Shown: piece after piece, positions 5,964-7,406 of the stretch | Position numbering within the stretch: position 1 is the stretch's first letter | Layout: each line of letters begins with the position of its first letter | From: Caldisericota bacterium | GTDB taxonomy: Bacteria; Caldisericota; Caldisericia; Caldisericales; Caldisericaceae | Reading direction: 5' to 3' | DNA length: 7,406 nt | Assembly (NCBI GenBank): GCA_030642335.1 | Contig: DAOWNX010000037.1 | Coordinates: forward strand, 1 to 7,406 | Made by a program: the position numbers and the translations under genes | The notes under the pieces: generated by a model | The model's database searches: none | Seen by the model: only the letters and a program-made list of their open reading frames with translations | Told to the model about the DNA's origin: nothing

Positions 5964-6031
5964 AGGTGCCTGTCTCGAAAACAGGTAGAAGGGCAACCTT
6001 CTCGTGGGTTCAAATCCCACTCTCTCCGCCA
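5942..6031 (+). tRNA. tRNA-Ser(CGA), CCA encoded
   Basis: A complete 90-base serine tRNA. Acceptor stem GGAGAGA (5942-5948) pairs with TCTCTCC (6021-6027), followed by discriminator G and an encoded CCA (6029-6031). The D-arm begins GCCGAGTGG. The anticodon stem CCTGT/ACAGG holds the 7-base loop CTCGAAA, giving anticodon CGA, which reads UCG. The long variable arm, AGAAGG-GCAA-CCTTCT, is the hallmark of a class II tRNA (Ser, Leu, Tyr). The T-arm is GTGGG-TTCAAAT-CCCAC. All stems pair, so the gene looks functional. Its first 22 bases are also the end of the tadA reading frame. Confidence 0.97.
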
Positions 6032-6035
6032 GAGT

Positions 6036-6069
6036 GAAAAGTAAAAGAAGTTTTTTTAATTTACTTTTC
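6036..6069 (+). other. AT-rich 10-bp inverted repeat after tRNA-Ser
   Basis: GAAAAGTAAA (6036-6045) and TTTACTTTTC (6060-6069) are perfect inverted complements around a 14-base loop that contains a run of seven T. In RNA this could form a hairpin just downstream of the tRNA CCA, perhaps helping 3' processing or reinforcing the terminator that follows. With its U-run in the loop and no U-run after the stem, it is not itself a standard terminator. Confidence 0.45.
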
Positions 6070-6077
6070 TTAATTTG

Positions 6078-6115
6078 AACTCTCTTGATTAATTCTGAGA
6101 GAGTTTTTATTTTTT
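6078..6115 (+). terminator. Intrinsic terminator after tRNA-Ser
   Basis: AACTCTCT (6078-6085) pairs perfectly with AGAGAGTT (6098-6105) around a 12-base loop, followed by a T-rich run to 6115 (TTTTTATTTTTT). This is a classical rho-independent terminator for the tRNA-Ser unit and any transcript coming through tadA. It separates that unit from the transglutaminase-like gene. Confidence 0.8.
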
Positions 6116-6131
6116 GCTTTAAAAAATTCAT

Positions 6132-6159
6132 TTGACTTTTAAAAATTGTGGAGTATAAA
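6132..6159 (+). promoter_or_regulatory. Promoter for the transglutaminase-like gene
   Basis: TTGACT (6132-6137), a 16-base spacer and TATAAA (6154-6159): each box matches consensus at 5 of 6 positions, the best -35/-10 pair in the window. Transcription would start near 6166, leaving a leader of about 240 bases before the ATG at 6404. Confidence 0.6.
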
Positions 6160-6403
6160 ATGATAAGGTATTTTATGGGAATAAATAAGAGAAGTAAATG
6201 GTGAAAAGTGCAGAAGAGATATGTATCCGAAGTAAGTGCGGATATAACCAAGTTAGGCAAAATCGTGAATGATCCTTTATTCTTTTCAAATCAAGGAGCA
6301 ACACTTATATGGAAATTAAGGATGTCTTTTCTATTATTGGCCCCTTTTTTATTTTGTTTTTACGGATGTAAAACTGTTAACTGTTGTAAAGAAAGGAGAA
6401 ACC
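6160..6403 (+). other. Long leader of the transglutaminase-like gene, no convincing gene
   Basis: Between the promoter and the ATG at 6404 lie about 240 bases without a convincing gene. They contain a 6-bp inverted repeat TATCCG/CGGATA (6224-6229 and 6239-6244) around a 9-base loop, and a possible 20-codon ORF at 6309-6371 with AGGAG 10 bases before its ATG (MEIKDVFSIIGPFFILFLRM). A tandem AACTGTT (6372-6385) lies close to the ribosome site. A 68-codon frame at 6208-6414 overlaps the next start; its last 30 codons from 6322 read as a short hydrophobic stretch, but with no proper ribosome site. I recognise no known riboswitch class. The length suggests possible regulation, or simply old non-coding DNA. 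Confidence 0.35.
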
Positions 6404-7246
6404 ATGATAAATAAATCAACTCTTGATTATTTTCGAAAAATGGGGAGATATACAGACCCAGGCCCTTACGCAGAAATGTATAAAAATCTACCTCTGACTA
6501 TTCCAGAGATTTGTACTATAATTAATCACCAGATCATACACGTCTTTGCTTTAGATTACTATAAAGATAAACTTCCTGAAGGAAGAACTCGGGAAGACGA
6601 AAAACTATCTACAGTACAAGAAATGTTGGCAGAACTTAAGAGAAGAAATCCTAAGGGATTAGTTTTAGATCGATTACCAGAAGAGCGAATAGTCGTTGCG
6701 TGTAGAAATTATGCTTTATTTCTGGCATCCATCCTTAAATATCGAAATATTCCGAGTCGAGTGAGGGCTGGATTTGCCCCATATTTAGGTAAAGAAGGTA
6801 AATATATTGACCATTGGATATGCGAGTATTGGGATAAGGGGACGAAAAGATGGAAATTAGTGGATCCGGATGTATGTGACGATACTGAAATATTTGGAAT
6901 AGATTTTAACATGTATGACATTCCAAGGGACAAATTTGAATTCTCTGCAGATGCTTGGCTAAAAGCAAGAAAAGAGTTGGTTTCACCAGAATTATATGGG
7001 GTCATGGATATGTGGGGGATGTGGTTTATTCGTGACAATCTCTGTCACGATTTTCTATGTATTACAGGAGAGGAAGTGTTGTATTGGGAAGGACCCCCTA
7101 TAACGAAAATTGAAATGGAGAATATGGAAGATGATGATTTAATCCTTTTAGATACTGTTGCTCAACTGTTAAGGAATCCAGATAAAAACTTAGTTCAGCT
7201 ACACACACTATTAAAGGAGAACAGAGAGCTTAGGATGTCTGATTGA
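6404..7246 (+). CDS. Standalone transglutaminase-like (papain-fold) protein
   Basis: A 280-aa cytoplasmic protein with no signal peptide or membrane segment. The transglutaminase core lies at about residues 88-157, with a complete triad: C100 in VVACRNYALFLASIL, H137 in YIDHWICEYW, and D154 in KLVDPDV. The motif order CRxxAxxLxxxLxxxxIPxRxRxGF...DHWxxEYW...WxLVDP is that of the superfamily. The N-terminal ~85 residues and the C-terminal part (WGMWFIRDNL at 204-213) match, as I recall, a widespread family of standalone bacterial transglutaminase-like proteins of unknown role. Superfamily members may crosslink, hydrolyse or deamidate amide bonds; the activity here is unknown. The start is secure: AGGAG lies 5 bases before the ATG. 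It stands alone between the tRNA-Ser terminator and the GC-rich tail, with its own promoter and a long leader, and could be a later arrival. Confidence 0.88.
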   Translation: MINKSTLDYFRKMGRYTDPGPYAEMYKNLPLTIPEICTIINHQIIHVFALDYYKDKLPEGRTREDEKLSTVQEMLAELKRRNPKGLVLDRLPEERIVVACRNYALFLASILKYRNIPSRVRAGFAPYLGKEGKYIDHWICEYWDKGTKRWKLVDPDVCDDTEIFGIDFNMYDIPRDKFEFSADAWLKARKELVSPELYGVMDMWGMWFIRDNLCHDFLCITGEEVLYWEGPPITKIEMENMEDDDLILLDTVAQLLRNPDKNLVQLHTLLKENRELRMSD

Positions 7247-7280
7247 TTTCTCAAAACTAAGAATGAGATTTCAAAAGTGC

Positions 7281-7390
7281 ACAACTTCTGATAACACGGC
7301 CCACGGCCTCTACGGCTCACTGCGTTCGCCCAAATCAGCTATCGCCAACTTCGTATAGTCTAATTCCGTTATACGTAATTGACTTCGGGA
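7281..7390. repeat. GC-rich non-coding segment, possible dispersed repeat (cut off at edge)
   Basis: After the transglutaminase stop the base composition changes sharply. By hand count, 7297-7351 is about 62% GC in an otherwise strongly AT-rich window. It holds three spaced copies of ACGGC (7296, 7303, 7312) and a 6-bp inverted repeat CGTATA/TATACG (7352-7357 and 7370-7375) around 12 bases. No frame in it looks like a protein. Its style is that of dispersed intergenic repeats or mobile-element remnants, but with one copy and no database I cannot confirm that it is repeated. Confidence 0.4.
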
Positions 7391-7406
7391 TACTTGGAAT
7401 AAAAAG

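Noticed and set aside
5784..6260. A 158-codon minus-strand frame
   Set aside because: It runs through the reverse of tadA's end, the complete tRNA-Ser and its terminator, so it is a chance frame. Part of its translation (AERVGFEPTRR) is a familiar artefact of antisense tRNA-Ser DNA.
6208..6414. A 68-codon plus-strand frame, including a possible 30-aa lipoprotein-like peptide from 6322
   Set aside because: There is no ribosome site at either start, the Cys context (FYGC) is a poor lipobox, and the end overlaps the secure start of the transglutaminase-like gene. A faint likeness of its middle (LGKIVNDP) to MCE/MlaD-type tails is too short to use.
7249..7268. Possible terminator after the transglutaminase-like gene (TCTCA/TGAGA)
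   Set aside because: The stem is only 5 bp with a 10-base loop and no proper T-run follows.
1..7406. CRISPR arrays, transposases, phage genes, toxin-antitoxin or defence systems
   Set aside because: I looked for regularly spaced repeats, recombinase or transposase motifs and paired small ORFs and found none that can be supported.

Overview
The window looks like ordinary chromosome from an AT-rich bacterium. Strong Shine-Dalgarno sites, sigma70-type boxes, a CCA-encoding tRNA gene and short intergenic spaces all point to Bacteria. The divergent pair rpmB | asp23-like/fakA-like is an arrangement well known in Bacillota and some other low-GC lineages. I cannot name the organism from this sequence.

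Left part (1-2680). A FakA/YloV-type fatty-acid kinase gene runs off the left edge on the minus strand, directly behind an Asp23/Gls24-family gene. Divergently, the plus strand carries rpmB (ribosomal protein L28, zinc-binding form) overlapped by one base by an mtnA-type gene (methylthioribose-1-phosphate isomerase). Both units seem to start from overlapping promoters in a 99-bp gap.

Middle part (2682-4920, minus strand). In transcription order these are a serine alpha/beta hydrolase, a small membrane-anchored TPR-like protein, and a 170-aa protein of unknown function whose start overlaps the TPR gene's stop. This block ends tail to tail with mtnA, with one base between the two stop codons.

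Right part (4921-7406, plus strand). A 129-aa Lys/Glu/Ala-rich helical protein of unknown function is followed by tadA (tRNA adenosine deaminase) and tRNA-Ser(CGA). The tadA frame has no stop before the tRNA and ends in its D-loop, so the two genes share 22 bases. A perfect TATAAT lies 8 bases before the tRNA, inside the tadA codons. A clear intrinsic terminator closes this unit. A separate transcription unit follows: a good promoter, a leader of about 240 bases, and a standalone transglutaminase-like protein with an intact Cys-His-Asp triad. The window ends in a GC-rich non-coding stretch (about 62% GC over 55 bases by hand count) that looks unlike everything else here and may be a dispersed repeat.

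Most of the window is housekeeping: translation (rpmB, tadA, tRNA-Ser), lipid metabolism (fakA-like) and sulfur/methionine salvage (mtnA). I see no phage, transposase, CRISPR, toxin-antitoxin or defence system. The points most worth checking are the tadA/tRNA-Ser overlap, the transglutaminase unit beside the GC-rich tail, the 170-aa protein, and the 1-base rpmB-mtnA overlap.
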